Source: Melioribacter sp. (GTDB lineage Bacteria; Bacteroidota; Ignavibacteria; Ignavibacteriales; Melioribacteraceae). From it: a DNA stretch of 64,000 nucleotides. Shown here piece by piece: positions 47,601 through 55,317 of this stretch (positions are counted from its first letter, which is position 1; each line of letters opens with the position of its first letter). The translations under genes and the position numbers were made by a program. Location: NCBI GenBank assembly GCA_026417975.1, contig JAOACD010000009.1, positions 1 through 64,000 of the forward strand. Direction: 5' to 3'. Under the pieces are notes generated by a model. That model was given only the letters and a program-made list of their open reading frames with translations. It was not told the DNA's origin and ran no database searches.

Positions 47601-47805
47601 TTGTTGAGATAGTTCCAAGAGTTTCAATATTTAATTCAGCAGATGCTTTTTGAGGAGTCGAAGATATAATTTCTTTTTTTAGATTTCTTGCTTTTCTATT
47701 TGTTGGAACAATAATTAACAATTCATTTACTAAATTATTATTAATTTTCTCACTTATTAGAGCATTTAAATCAACTTTGTCGATATTTTCTTTAGTTAAT
47801 ATCAT
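44644..47805 (-). CDS. AddB-like PD-(D/E)XK nuclease (recombination/repair)
   Basis: This 1053-residue protein resembles the AddB/PD-(D/E)XK nuclease proteins of the Bacteroidota group. The N-terminus opens with LLIIVPTNRKARNLKKEI and no Walker A is present, so the helicase part looks inactive. The C-terminal nuclease carries LGRILHSILYEFY, GKIDRIEL, NIVDYKLSGK (catalytic Asp and Lys) and LQLPVYLLA. Four cysteines suited to a 4Fe-4S cluster are about Cys757 (AKCPFKFYL), Cys1038, Cys1041 and Cys1047 (CKYCQFKTVC). It normally works with an AddA helicase-nuclease, which is not in the window. Its start shares one base with the CYTH gene's stop codon. Confidence 0.82.
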   Translation of the reverse strand: MILTKENIDKVDLNALISEKINNNLVNELLIIVPTNRKARNLKKEIISSTPQKASAELNIETLGTISTKLLSKVIPFKELSEAASIIFIKQSFLEINPRYFSLYKTELPFGTLDKIKNVISEYKRQGINPDNLREEANKLTGTEKLKALDIADIYEKFLAKCNLVRAYEIGDIYYHLNNLDENNFKNSFFYLYPAVNLIIVIGFHEFSFPELKILNRLSLLECVKLFINFDYNKKNKFIFSHLDKYYNRLKEFGFNEIKDLAEPHLPIFRRIIRDHLFNLYSKEKKYDLRNKIFKIEAFDKETEVELISRQIKILITKNKVEPSKICVAFNLIKNYSAVIRDIFTKNGLPFNLTDRISLDNSNPVKSIVNFLEIAENDYYYQNILRALSNGYIATKNIDTFNLYKVCSLLKIISGKENWINTINESIENIKLNSDEEFNEKEEKLNALQKALIDIKKIINILEPFEKKQTIKEFKETLFKFIIETKLHLTLLSITYNQEENIRGLNKFIETVSEVLDLLEEEKGKDKKFTLDFFLNQIRTACSWARFNVKEKSNYGVLVTNLEEIRGLNFDYLFIGGLFDGDLPTRYNPEIFSSGTFRKLASLHQAEERNLFYQALCSWSKGLYLSFPLTEDGRELVPSIFLKEFEKLFTISELKENDYSNKIFSIEETEIFVGKSISKNETLTHIPEIPKEIIDYDKLVEAIKAEKIREINVLDQSVYTGYLLTKENESKHYKLKQILSTFVQRQYSISQLETYAKCPFKFYLERIIGIKVIEEPTEEIEAIELGRILHSILYEFYTEISNKKIDLFNCDNDILKQAKDLIFEIAEKKISQSFFQSPITFFEKEKLLGINQKKEESILSKFVEYEFENNKDFYPAFFEVNFGSLKESESDKNLSSSEPLKIAGINLRGKIDRIELSRKGNLFNIVDYKLSGKKPSTKELINGISLQLPVYLLAAQYLLEKKYKRKFSPNKMIIYSLKYSQEEFGKSNVNLSTRNNNEITSIEELINNTINHIKNFIESISEGKFNLSPHEERENLVCKYCQFKTVCRIQELI

Positions 47806-48296
47806 TACACCAATAGGTCTTTATATGATTTATTAATTTGCTTAGATAAATCTAATTCTAAAAAATTGATTATTTCGTTAAATTCTTTTTTAGCTTTTCT
47901 TTTGTTTTCTAATACAAGTGTTTCTAATTCGAGAAAATTTCCCAAATTTTTTACTTTATCTAAATGGACCCGGGTGTTTTTATGCATATATAACTTTCTT
48001 TCTTTTTCTACAATACATTCAACTTCAAGAATATCCGATAAATATTTTTCAATATTTTTCCCTTTCAATTCGATTATTTCATAGTTGCTCCATCTTATTC
48101 CTGTTTCACTACGTTTATATTTAATTAGATAATAATTATTCTGTTCAACTCTTAATTTGAGCAATCCTTTATGATACTTATAGTAAATATCTTTTTGCTT
48201 AAGTAACTTAATAAATTTAATGTTATTGGATTTTAATTTTTTTTCTAAACTTTTTAAGGATTCTATTTTTATTTTTAGCTCAAGATTTGTTGCCAT
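47805..48296 (-). CDS. CYTH domain protein (CyaB/ThTPase-like)
   Basis: This 163-residue protein begins NLELKIKI, the first strand of the CYTH triphosphate tunnel. KQKDIYYKYHKGLLKLRVEQ, LIKYKRSETGIRWSNYEIIEL, VECIVEKERKLYMHKNTRVHLDKVKNLGNFLELE and a C-terminal helix follow. The Lys/Arg/Glu strand pattern suits triphosphate and metal binding. The enzyme could be a class IV adenylate cyclase or a triphosphatase; sequence alone does not decide. It overlaps the AddB-like gene by one base (TAATG), so translation is coupled. Confidence 0.82.
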   Translation of the reverse strand: MATNLELKIKIESLKSLEKKLKSNNIKFIKLLKQKDIYYKYHKGLLKLRVEQNNYYLIKYKRSETGIRWSNYEIIELKGKNIEKYLSDILEVECIVEKERKLYMHKNTRVHLDKVKNLGNFLELETLVLENKRKAKKEFNEIINFLELDLSKQINKSYKDLLV

Positions 48297-48403
48297 ATAA
48301 ACCTTTAATCGATTATGGTTGTTTAATTAATAGGAAAAATAAACTGCGTTGATTTTAAAGGTATAAAATAAGATTTTTAAGATGCTTAGTAAAAGGATGA
48401 TAT

Positions 48404-49045
48404 ATGAAGAAACTAATTTTAATAATGATACTTTTTGGGCCAATTTCTTTTTATGCTCAAAGAATAGGTGAATTAGCTCCGGAAAAGCAACCGGAAGTAT
48501 TTCCAGAAAATAGTTGGGGGATTGATTTAATGTTTGGTGAAGGGGGATTTGGATTAGGAGCGTTTTTACATAAAAGTTTTTCCCCTTTAATTACAGGTTT
48601 TGTGGATATTTCTTTTTCTCAGTCTAAAGATGAAAGAGAAGTTGAATATGTTGATTGGTATGGTAATACATTTGTTTTAGGCAAGCAAAATTACGTTTTT
48701 TTGGTCCCTTTAAATTTTGGAATGCAATACAGACTATTTTATGGAGCTATAACTGATAATCTTCGTCCTTATATAAATGCTGGAATTGGTCCAACATTTG
48801 TTGTTACAACTCCATATAACGAAGAATTTTTCTCTTCTTTTGGCAAGGCGAAAATGCATTATGCTGTTGGTGGTTATGTAGGTTTGGGTGCAAATTTTGG
48901 TATTAGTAAACGAAATTTGGCAGGTATAAATGTGCGTTATTATTATATTCATCTTTTTGGAGAAGGAGTAGAAAGTATGACAAATGTGTTTCGAAAAAAT
49001 CTTGGACATTTATATTTAACACTAAATCTTGGAATAATGTATTGA
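48404..49045 (+). CDS. Outer-membrane beta-barrel protein
   Basis: This is a 213-residue exported protein with a signal peptide (LILIMILFGPISFYAQ). Amphipathic beta-strands end in aromatic residues (GIDLMFGEGGFGLGAFLHKSF; LVPLNFGMQYRLFYG; YAVGGYVGLGANFGI; LGHLYLTLNLGIMY). The last segment is a typical closing strand with a terminal aromatic. It fits the small porin-like or outer-membrane beta-barrel families of 8 to 10 strands. The cargo, if any, is unknown. The next gene begins at a TTG that overlaps its stop codon. Confidence 0.78.
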   Translation: MKKLILIMILFGPISFYAQRIGELAPEKQPEVFPENSWGIDLMFGEGGFGLGAFLHKSFSPLITGFVDISFSQSKDEREVEYVDWYGNTFVLGKQNYVFLVPLNFGMQYRLFYGAITDNLRPYINAGIGPTFVVTTPYNEEFFSSFGKAKMHYAVGGYVGLGANFGISKRNLAGINVRYYYIHLFGEGVESMTNVFRKNLGHLYLTLNLGIMY

Positions 49046-49773
49046 AAAAATTCAGTTATAAATTTACTGGATTTAATGCTGAAATATTTAATTTCTTTAA
49101 AGAGCTTGAAAAGAATAATAATATAGAGTGGTTCCATAAAAATAAAAGTAATTATCAAAAGTTTTTAATTGAGCCTTCAAAAGCATTTGTTAATGAAATA
49201 GCCCCATTTTTGAATAGACTTAATCCTTCAATTCGCTCAGAACCAAAATTTAATGAAACAATTATGAGATTAAATAAGGATATGAGATTTTCAAAAGACG
49301 AGCCTTATAGAACATTTTTGTTAATTCATTTTGGAAGATTTAAACTTGATAGTGAATTTTATCTTTATTTTGACTCAAATGGTTTTGCTATGGGAATGTT
49401 TATTAATAGAAGAAAAGGAACAAATCTTTATTTTAATCAGAACTTAAAAAAATTTGAAAAAGATATTATTGAAGTATGCAATAAATATAAAATTAATGGT
49501 AATTATTCTTTATCAGATTTAGAAAAAAATTCTGAAGTTATAGTGAAAAATTTTGTTGCAGATAAGCATATTAAGTATTTGAATGATATTGATTACATAC
49601 TATTAGAAAGAAATAAACAAATATCAAAAAAAATACTTTTCTCAGATGAAATTGTACTCGAGACAATTAGAATGATATCGCAACTTTATCCATTATATTG
49701 TTTTGCAATATCTCCTTTTCCTTTAAAAGAACTTGAAAACTTCGAAGAAAATTTTGGAGAAATTGTTATTTGA
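49042..49773 (+). CDS. DUF2461 (TIGR02453-type) protein
   Basis: This 243-residue cytoplasmic protein matches DUF2461: FTGFNAEIFNFFKELEKNNNIEWFHKNKSNYQKFLIEP, IRSEPKFNETIMRLNKDMRFSKDEPYRTFLLIHF and a YLYFDSNGFAMGMFI strand. The start is TTG at 49042, overlapping the stop of the barrel protein, since no ATG lies near the conserved N-terminus. Function is unknown for the family. Confidence 0.82.
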   Translation: MKKFSYKFTGFNAEIFNFFKELEKNNNIEWFHKNKSNYQKFLIEPSKAFVNEIAPFLNRLNPSIRSEPKFNETIMRLNKDMRFSKDEPYRTFLLIHFGRFKLDSEFYLYFDSNGFAMGMFINRRKGTNLYFNQNLKKFEKDIIEVCNKYKINGNYSLSDLEKNSEVIVKNFVADKHIKYLNDIDYILLERNKQISKKILFSDEIVLETIRMISQLYPLYCFAISPFPLKELENFEENFGEIVI

Positions 49774-49857
49774 TTTATAGTATTAATAGACTTACTTTTT
49801 TAAAAAGAAGGAAACGTAATATTCTTTTTTGTATGTTGCTATTGTTATTTATAGTAA

Positions 49858-50397
49858 CTATTTTTTCCATTTAATTGTACATCCAATAGTAAAAGTCTCT
49901 GGAACAGAAATTTGTTTCCCAGCCAGTAATTCTTCGATAGCATTTCTTAAATAAGGGGTTTTAACCTTCGAAGGGTCTTGCCAGTTGTCATCTATTTTTC
50001 CATGAAAAACAAGTTTTCTTTCTTTATCAAATAAAAAGATTTCGGGTGTATGAGTAGCTCCATAAGCTTTTGCAACTTGTTGAGTTTCGTCTCTTAAATA
50101 CGGGAATGGAAAATTTTTCTCCTTCGCCCTTTTTATCATTTCCTCAAATGAATCTTCTGGATAATCTGTTGTGTCATTAGAATTAATTGCTACTATTTGT
50201 AACCTATCTTTATAATCATTTTGTATTTGAATGATTCTATCTTCATAAGCTCGGACATAAGGACAATGATTGCAGCTAAAAATAACAATAAGAGCTTCTT
50301 TGTCGTTAAAAGAATTAAGTGAGTAAGTTTTTCCATCAACGCCTGGTAAATTAAAATCAGGTGCCTTTGAGCCAATCTTTAATGTTTCGGTAGCCAT
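49858..50397 (-). CDS. Thioredoxin-fold peroxiredoxin-like protein
   Basis: This 179-residue thioredoxin-fold protein of the AhpC/TSA-ResA type starts LKIGSKAPDFNLPGVDGKTYSLNSF. It then has the redox pair Cys42/Cys45 in FSCNHCPYVRAYEDRI, followed by VAINSNDTTDYPEDSFEEM, YGATHTPEIFLFDKERKLVFHGKIDDN with the cis-Pro (TP), and a C-terminal CTIKW. There is no signal peptide, so it is probably a cytoplasmic disulfide reductase or peroxidase. It is monocistronic between two plus-strand genes. Confidence 0.85.
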   Translation of the reverse strand: MATETLKIGSKAPDFNLPGVDGKTYSLNSFNDKEALIVIFSCNHCPYVRAYEDRIIQIQNDYKDRLQIVAINSNDTTDYPEDSFEEMIKRAKEKNFPFPYLRDETQQVAKAYGATHTPEIFLFDKERKLVFHGKIDDNWQDPSKVKTPYLRNAIEELLAGKQISVPETFTIGCTIKWKK

Positions 50398-50480
50398 TTT
50401 TTCTCCATGTTTGTTTGTTCTTAAATTATTTTACAAATTAAATTTGTAAAAGTTATTATTCAAATTAGGAAAAACATATA

Positions 50481-51881
50481 ATGAACGAAATAAGTTTCAA
50501 ATTAATCTATGAAAATTATGAAAAATACCTAGAAAAGTGTTTGGCTCTACCGTTAATAAAACATATTCAAATAAAAAATCTAATGGAGAAATTGAGAAGT
50601 AAAAAAATATTTACTACAGAATTAATTGGTTATTCTGTTGAGGGGAGAGAAATTTTTTCTATTTCATTAGGTAAAGGGAATAGAAAAATTTTAGTTTGGA
50701 GTCAAATGCACGGTAACGAACCTACAGCAACAGCATCAATTTTTGACTTATTAAATTTTTTTTCATGCGATGATGAATTTAACAGTATTAAAGAAAAAAT
50801 TCTAGATAAAACTAAAATTTACTTTGTACCGATGTTAAATCCGGACGGTGCAGAAAAGTTTCAAAGAGAAAATGCCTTTAATATTGATTTGAATAGAGAT
50901 GCTCTTAGAAAAGAATCTTATGAATCAAAATTATTATGGCAAATGGCAGAGAAGGTAAAGCCTGAATTTGCATTTAATCTTCATGATCAGAATAGTTATT
51001 ATACAGCAGGTTATAGCAACAATAGTGCTGCTATATCTTTACTTGCACCTCCTTCCGATTTTGAAAAAAATATTACTGAGACTAGATTGAAAAGCATGAA
51101 GTTGATAGCTAAAATGTGCGAAATATTAAAAGAGTTTATCCCGAATAACATTGCTCGTTATAATGATGAATATGAGCCAAGAGCTTTTGGCGATAATTTT
51201 ATTAAGTCAGGTATAAGTTCTATTTTGATAGAATCTGGATTTTTAAAGGATGATATCAATAAAAAATTAATACGAAAATTAAATTTCATAGCTTTGCTTT
51301 CTGCATTTATCTCAATTGCAGATGAAACTTACTATGGCTGTGATATAAAAGAATACTTTTTGATACCAGAAAATAAACCTTTGTTATTTGATTTACTTCT
51401 TAGAAATGTTTCAATATTAAATAATGGTAAATTGTTTAAGGTGGATATTGGAATTAATAGAGAAAAAAAATATGATTATGCATTGAATAAATTTTATTAT
51501 ATAGGAAAAATAAAAGAGATAGGAGATTTATCGATTTATTATGGAATAGAAGATTATAATTTTGAAAACTATTATGTAGTTCTACCGAATGTATATGTTA
51601 ATTCATTTGGGAAAAAATTAACAGAAATAAATTTCTTAAAGTTGCTTAAGGATGGTTATGGCTTTATATTTTCAAAAGAGTATGAAATTGATAAAGATTA
51701 TGTTGATTATCCTATCAACATTTTGTATAACAAAAACTATAAGCCTAAGCTAGCATCAGATGAATATGCAAATTTTGTTATTAAAAGAAGTAATAATAGA
51801 ATTTATATAGTTATCAATGGGTTTATTCAAATTCTTAATAATTCAGAAATAAGAATATTAAATGGAACCGTTATTCATTAA
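50481..51881 (+). CDS. M14 family zinc carboxypeptidase-like protein
   Basis: This 466-residue protein carries the M14 zinc ligands His77 and Glu80 (MHGNEPT) and His168 (FNLHDQNSYYTAG). IDLNRDAL (substrate carboxylate-binding arginine) and SILIESGF near residue 250 hold the catalytic Glu region. The N-terminal GYSVEGREIFSISLG also fits. The C-terminal 200 residues are a less conserved beta-rich region. There is no signal peptide, so it is cytoplasmic and probably acts on short peptides or amide-linked small molecules; the substrate is unknown. Confidence 0.82.
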   Translation: MNEISFKLIYENYEKYLEKCLALPLIKHIQIKNLMEKLRSKKIFTTELIGYSVEGREIFSISLGKGNRKILVWSQMHGNEPTATASIFDLLNFFSCDDEFNSIKEKILDKTKIYFVPMLNPDGAEKFQRENAFNIDLNRDALRKESYESKLLWQMAEKVKPEFAFNLHDQNSYYTAGYSNNSAAISLLAPPSDFEKNITETRLKSMKLIAKMCEILKEFIPNNIARYNDEYEPRAFGDNFIKSGISSILIESGFLKDDINKKLIRKLNFIALLSAFISIADETYYGCDIKEYFLIPENKPLLFDLLLRNVSILNNGKLFKVDIGINREKKYDYALNKFYYIGKIKEIGDLSIYYGIEDYNFENYYVVLPNVYVNSFGKKLTEINFLKLLKDGYGFIFSKEYEIDKDYVDYPINILYNKNYKPKLASDEYANFVIKRSNNRIYIVINGFIQILNNSEIRILNGTVIH

Positions 51882-51912
51882 ATTTGTAAACAGGAAAAAG
51901 AAAAAATTTTAA

Positions 51913-52542
51913 ATGCTAGCCCTAGAAAAAATTATAAATGACGAGAAGCTTAAAGAGCGCTATGAGGATTTTGAAAAAGAAGCACTTCCTCATATGAACG
52001 CTCTTTATCATTTTGCCTTAAGAATGACAGGGGATGAGGATGATGCAGATGACCTTGTTCAGGAAACTTATCTTAAGGCTTTTCGATTCTTTGATAAATT
52101 TGAAAAAGGAACCAATTGCAAAGCTTGGTTATTCAGAATAATGAAAAATTCTTTTATAAATGATTACAGAAAAAATGTTAAGGAGCCTGATAAAGTTGAT
52201 TACGAAGATGTTCAAAATTTTTATGAGAATATTAAATCTGAAGAAGTACAATTTAATCACTACGAAGAGGATGCATTTAGTAATGTATTAGATGATGAAG
52301 TAACAAAGGCCTTAAGTGAACTTCCTGAGGACTTTAGAACAGTTATTATTTTAAGTGATATTGAAGGCTTCACTTATGATGAGATAGCGGATTTTGTTGA
52401 TATTCCTGTCGGAACTGTTAGGTCAAGATTGCATAGAGCAAGAAAAATGCTTTATTCCCTTTTGTATAATTACGCAAAGGATAAAGGCTATGTGCCTAAA
52501 AAAATGAAAAAAACAAAAAACAGAGAATTTGAAAAAAATTAA
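51913..52542 (+). CDS. ECF-type RNA polymerase sigma factor
   Basis: This is a 209-residue sigma-70 family factor of group 4. Region 2 includes MNALYHFALRMTGDEDDADDLVQETYLKAFRFFDKF and CKAWLFRIMKNSFINDYRKN. Region 4 includes LSELPEDFRTVIILSDIEGFTYDEIADFVDIPVGTVRSRLHRARKML. A basic tail follows. AGGAAAAAG precedes the start. No anti-sigma factor gene is adjacent: the next genes are a universal stress protein and ribosomal S21. It may therefore be controlled at the level of transcription or by a distant partner. Confidence 0.92.
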   Translation: MLALEKIINDEKLKERYEDFEKEALPHMNALYHFALRMTGDEDDADDLVQETYLKAFRFFDKFEKGTNCKAWLFRIMKNSFINDYRKNVKEPDKVDYEDVQNFYENIKSEEVQFNHYEEDAFSNVLDDEVTKALSELPEDFRTVIILSDIEGFTYDEIADFVDIPVGTVRSRLHRARKMLYSLLYNYAKDKGYVPKKMKKTKNREFEKN

Positions 52543-52550
52543 AAAAAATT

Positions 52551-53012
52551 ATGATTAAAATTAGGAATATTATAGTACCAACAGATTTTAGTATACTTTC
52601 ATTTTCCGCATTTGATTATGCGAGAGATCTTGCAGAAAAATTTGGGGCAAAAATTCATCTTATATATGTACTCGAAAAAACCCCTCCTTTTTTAGCAATG
52701 AGGTCGCTAGATGTTACAGAAGAAGAAATAATGAAATCGATGGAGGAGGAAGCACTAAACCAATTAAATGATGCTGCAAAAAAATTGAGGGAAGATTCTG
52801 ATATAGAGATTATTGAAGTGTGTAGAAAAGGCATTGATTACGAAGAAATAGTGAATTATTCTAAGGAAGTAGAAAATGGACTGATTGTTATTGCGACACA
52901 TGGTAGAACAGGTATATTACATACACTTTTGGGAAGTGTAGCTGAAAAAGTAATAAGGTACGCTAAATGTCCTGTTTTAGTTATTACCCCTGAAAATACA
53001 ATTGACAATTAA
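52551..53012 (+). CDS. Universal stress protein (UspA family)
   Basis: This 153-residue single-domain Usp has the N-terminal IRNIIVPTDFSILSFSAFDYARDLAEKFGAKIHLIYV and the C-terminal nucleotide-binding loop TIATHGRTGILHTLLGSVAEKVIRYAKCPVLVI, which matches the ATP-binding G-2x-G-9x-G(S/T) pattern. It lies 8 bases after the sigma factor and probably shares its transcript. The physiological role is stress-linked but not specific. Confidence 0.92.
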   Translation: MIKIRNIIVPTDFSILSFSAFDYARDLAEKFGAKIHLIYVLEKTPPFLAMRSLDVTEEEIMKSMEEEALNQLNDAAKKLREDSDIEIIEVCRKGIDYEEIVNYSKEVENGLIVIATHGRTGILHTLLGSVAEKVIRYAKCPVLVITPENTIDN

Positions 53013-53076
53013 ATTCAAATTGATTAGGTTTGTGCCACAAAATTTTAATAACAAAACAAAAGGAAGGTGATAAATA

Positions 53077-53286
53077 GTGATAGGTATAATTGTTCAAGAG
53101 AACGAAAGTATCGATAAGGCTTTAAAGCGTTTTAAGAAAAAATATGAGCGTTCTGGTATTCTTAAAGAGTATAAGAAAAGAACTTTCTATGTAAAGCCGT
53201 CAATTGAAAAAAGAATGGATTTAATTAAAGCTAAAAGAAGAGCTTCTCGAGAACAAGCTTTAAAAGAAAAAGAGAAAAAATCTTAA
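53077..53286 (+). CDS. rpsU: 30S ribosomal protein S21
   Basis: This 69-residue basic protein has the S21 core IIVQENESIDKALKRFKKKYERSGILKEYKKRTFYVKPS and a Lys/Arg/Glu-rich C-terminus. The start is GTG at 53077, chosen because AGGAAGGTG lies about 8-10 bases upstream. It follows the universal stress protein gene by 64 bases and ends shortly before a strong terminator. Confidence 0.95.
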   Translation: MIGIIVQENESIDKALKRFKKKYERSGILKEYKKRTFYVKPSIEKRMDLIKAKRRASREQALKEKEKKS

Positions 53287-53297
53287 TTTTTCTTTTG

Positions 53298-53319
53298 ACC
53301 CGCGTAAGCGGGTTTTTTT
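53298..53319 (+). terminator. Rho-independent terminator after rpsU
   Basis: ACCCGC (53298-53303), a GTAA tetraloop and GCGGGT (53308-53313) are followed by a T-run through 53319. It lies 11 bases after the rpsU stop codon. It is the clearest terminator in the window. Confidence 0.93.
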
Positions 53320-53329
53320 ATAAGTAATT

Positions 53330-54142
53330 TTATTTTTTTAGAAAGTATTTTTTAAAGTGTTCGGTAATTTTTTCGAAAGCCTCTTCAATTGAATTACAAA
53401 AATCAAAAAGCTTCATATCTTCTTTGCTTATTGTGCCATGTTCTATTAAAGCATCAAAGTTAATTATTTCCCGCCAGTAAGCTTCGTCATAAACAATAAT
53501 TTTCATTTTCTTAACTACTTTTTTAGTTTGTACTAATGTTAGTACTTCCATAAGCTCGTCCATCGTCCCAAAGCCACCAGGAAAGACTATTAATGCTTTT
53601 GCTAAATAAACAAACCAAAGCTTTCGCATGAAAAAATAATGGAATTCGAAAGCTAAATCTGGATCAACGTATTTATTCACATATTGTTCGTATGGAATGC
53701 TAATGTTTAGTCCTATCGATCGTCCACCAGCTAAATAGGCACCTTTATTAGCTGCTTCCATTATACCAGGCCCACCACCAGTACAAATGATAAATCTATT
53801 TCCGTTTCCATCTAATTTCATGGCCCACTCAGTTAGCCTTCTTGATAATTCAACGGCATCTTCATAGTATTTTGACATTTCAAGTAATTTTACTGCCTTT
53901 TCAAATTTCTTCTTTGCGGCTGGAGATTTTCCGTCTTTAGTTTGGTTTACAAGTTTTAGTGCTTCACTTCTTGATATTATTCTTGAAGAGCCAAAAAAAA
54001 CAATCGTATCAATTATTTTATTTTTTTCAAATCTAGATTTCGGCTCGTAATACTCGGAAAGTATTCTAATTGTTCTTGCTTCGGCAGAATTAAGGAAGTC
54101 AATGTTGTTGTATGCTTTAATAGGTTTTTTGGACTTTTTCAT
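53330..54142 (-). CDS. LOG family protein (TIGR00730-like)
   Basis: This 270-residue Rossmann-like protein has the LOG signatures GGGPGIMEAANKGAYLAGGRSIGLNI and PGGFGTMDELMEVLTLVQ. Characterised LOG proteins are cytokinin riboside 5'-monophosphate phosphoribohydrolases or related nucleotide hydrolases. Longer bacterial members, as here, may act on other nucleotides. It has no signal peptide. It is the convergent neighbour of rpsU and lies downstream of secG, from which a terminator separates it. Confidence 0.88.
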   Translation of the reverse strand: MKKSKKPIKAYNNIDFLNSAEARTIRILSEYYEPKSRFEKNKIIDTIVFFGSSRIISRSEALKLVNQTKDGKSPAAKKKFEKAVKLLEMSKYYEDAVELSRRLTEWAMKLDGNGNRFIICTGGGPGIMEAANKGAYLAGGRSIGLNISIPYEQYVNKYVDPDLAFEFHYFFMRKLWFVYLAKALIVFPGGFGTMDELMEVLTLVQTKKVVKKMKIIVYDEAYWREIINFDALIEHGTISKEDMKLFDFCNSIEEAFEKITEHFKKYFLKK

Positions 54143-54192
54143 TTTAACCCTTGAATGGAAATTTTATTGATTTGTTTTATTTAAAAAATTAA

Positions 54193-54234
54193 GGTTGACT
54201 GAAGACATTTAAATTAAACTTTTTTCAGTCAACC
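54193..54234 (-). terminator. Terminator after secG
   Basis: GGTTGACTGAA (minus strand, 54234-54224) pairs with TTCAGTCAACC (54203-54193) across a 20-nt loop. The minus-strand sequence then reads TTAATTTTTT. It begins 10 bases after the secG stop codon and separates secG from the LOG-family gene. Confidence 0.75.
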
Positions 54235-54244
54235 ATATGCAATA

Positions 54245-54580
54245 CTATTTAGTTTGATTAGGTGTTTGTTGTGGTAGAACAGGAGCAGAAGGTACAGTTT
54301 GCTGAGTTTTGCCTTGTATAACACTTTCTCTTTGTTCTACATTTGTTTTCCCAGGTAAGAAAAATAAGTTTATTAAGATTGATAATACTATCAATGCTCC
54401 TGCAAGCCACCAAGTTGCTTTACTTAAAAAGTCGGCTGTCCTTCTAGTACCAAATACTGCTCCAAACTGTGCTCCACCAAATGTACCTGCTAAGCCTGTG
54501 CCTTTACTAGATTGAAGTAAAACTACAATGATTAATAAAAATGAAATGAAAAGAGCTAATATTACTAATAATGTATACAT
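54245..54580 (-). CDS. secG: Preprotein translocase subunit SecG
   Basis: This 111-residue membrane protein has two transmembrane helices (LLVILALFISFLLIIVVLLQ and WWLAGALIVLSILINLFFL). Between them is the conserved cytoplasmic loop SSKGTGLAGTFGGAQFGAVFGTRRTADFL. A Gln/Pro/Thr-rich tail follows. SecG aids SecA-driven export through SecYE. The tRNA-Met gene lies 20 bases upstream on the same strand. Confidence 0.93.
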   Translation of the reverse strand: MYTLLVILALFISFLLIIVVLLQSSKGTGLAGTFGGAQFGAVFGTRRTADFLSKATWWLAGALIVLSILINLFFLPGKTNVEQRESVIQGKTQQTVPSAPVLPQQTPNQTK

Positions 54581-54600
54581 TTGTTTTCTCCTAATAAATG

Positions 54601-54674
54601 TAGCGAGGGAGGGATTCGAACCCCCGACACGTGGATTATGATTCCACTGCTCTAACCAACTGAGCTACCTCGCC
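54601..54674 (-). tRNA. tRNA-Met-type, anticodon CAT
   Basis: On the minus strand a 74-nt cloverleaf reads GGCGAGG (acceptor), TAGCTCAGTTGGTTAGAGCA (D-arm), GTGGA-ATCATAA-TCCAC (anticodon CAT) and GGGGGTTCGAATCCC (T-arm). Acceptor position 1-72 is a G-T pair. The D and T arms resemble elongator tRNA-Met. A tRNA-Ile(CAU) for lysidine modification cannot be excluded, and an initiator is less likely. CCA is not encoded. Confidence 0.88.
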
Positions 54675-54876
54675 AGTCTAAAATTGGATTGTAAATATAA
54701 AGAGTTGAATCTCAAACTTCAAGGATGAAGAATTTCATTATTTTGTATGGATATTAAAATTTGGTATAATCTAAGGACTTTTTTAAGTGGAAATTTGCAC
54801 TTCTAAATTTATATTTGGAAATAAATAAAAGTAATCATAATCTTATATTTTAGGTAAGGAGAAATATATTCTAAGT

Positions 54877-55317
54877 ATGAAAACCAAAATAATTATTTTA
54901 GTATTAGCTTATGTGACTAGTTTTGCACAAAGTAAAATGAATTCGAGAGAAATGCTTCTCGAGAAAGAGCTACTGATTAAGAAAAGGATAAGTTTAGTAC
55001 TAGAGCAAAGCAAATTGAGAAAAGTAGTGGATAGTTTAAAAATTTTCAGAAATTTTTTAGAAGAAAAGCTTGATAAATCAAATAGAGAAATAGAAGAACT
55101 ATACGTGAAAAAGTTTGGTAAAGTAAACGGCATACGAATTTATAATAAACAAGTATGGAAAGGGATGACTGAAAAAATGCTTTTAGCATCTTGGGGTAAG
55201 CCAGATAAAATTGATAAGAACATTCAAAAATGGGGAACTTTCACTCAGTGGTATTATGGTAAAGTAATTTTTTTCTTTCGAGATGGCAAATTAATTGACT
55301 TTGAAGAAAGTAAATGA
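54877..55317 (+). CDS. Exported coiled-coil protein with C-terminal SmpA/BamE-like fold
   Basis: This 146-residue protein has a short signal peptide (IIILVLAYVTSFAQ). A charged coiled coil at about 25-80 is followed by VWKGMTEKMLLASWGKPDKIDKNIQKWGTFTQWYYGKVIFFFRDGKLIDFEE. The last segment fits the small alpha/beta domain of SmpA/BamE-type proteins (G-M-x3-L-x-S-W-G-x-P ... W-x-Y ... F-x-x-G-x-L). Function is unknown. It overlaps the ATG of the next gene by four bases and is probably coupled to it. Confidence 0.65.
   Translation: MKTKIIILVLAYVTSFAQSKMNSREMLLEKELLIKKRISLVLEQSKLRKVVDSLKIFRNFLEEKLDKSNREIEELYVKKFGKVNGIRIYNKQVWKGMTEKMLLASWGKPDKIDKNIQKWGTFTQWYYGKVIFFFRDGKLIDFEESK

Noticed and set aside
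51913-53286. Sigma factor with universal stress protein as a sigma/anti-sigma pair
   Set aside because: The neighbour has a full UspA nucleotide-binding motif and no anti-sigma or membrane segment.
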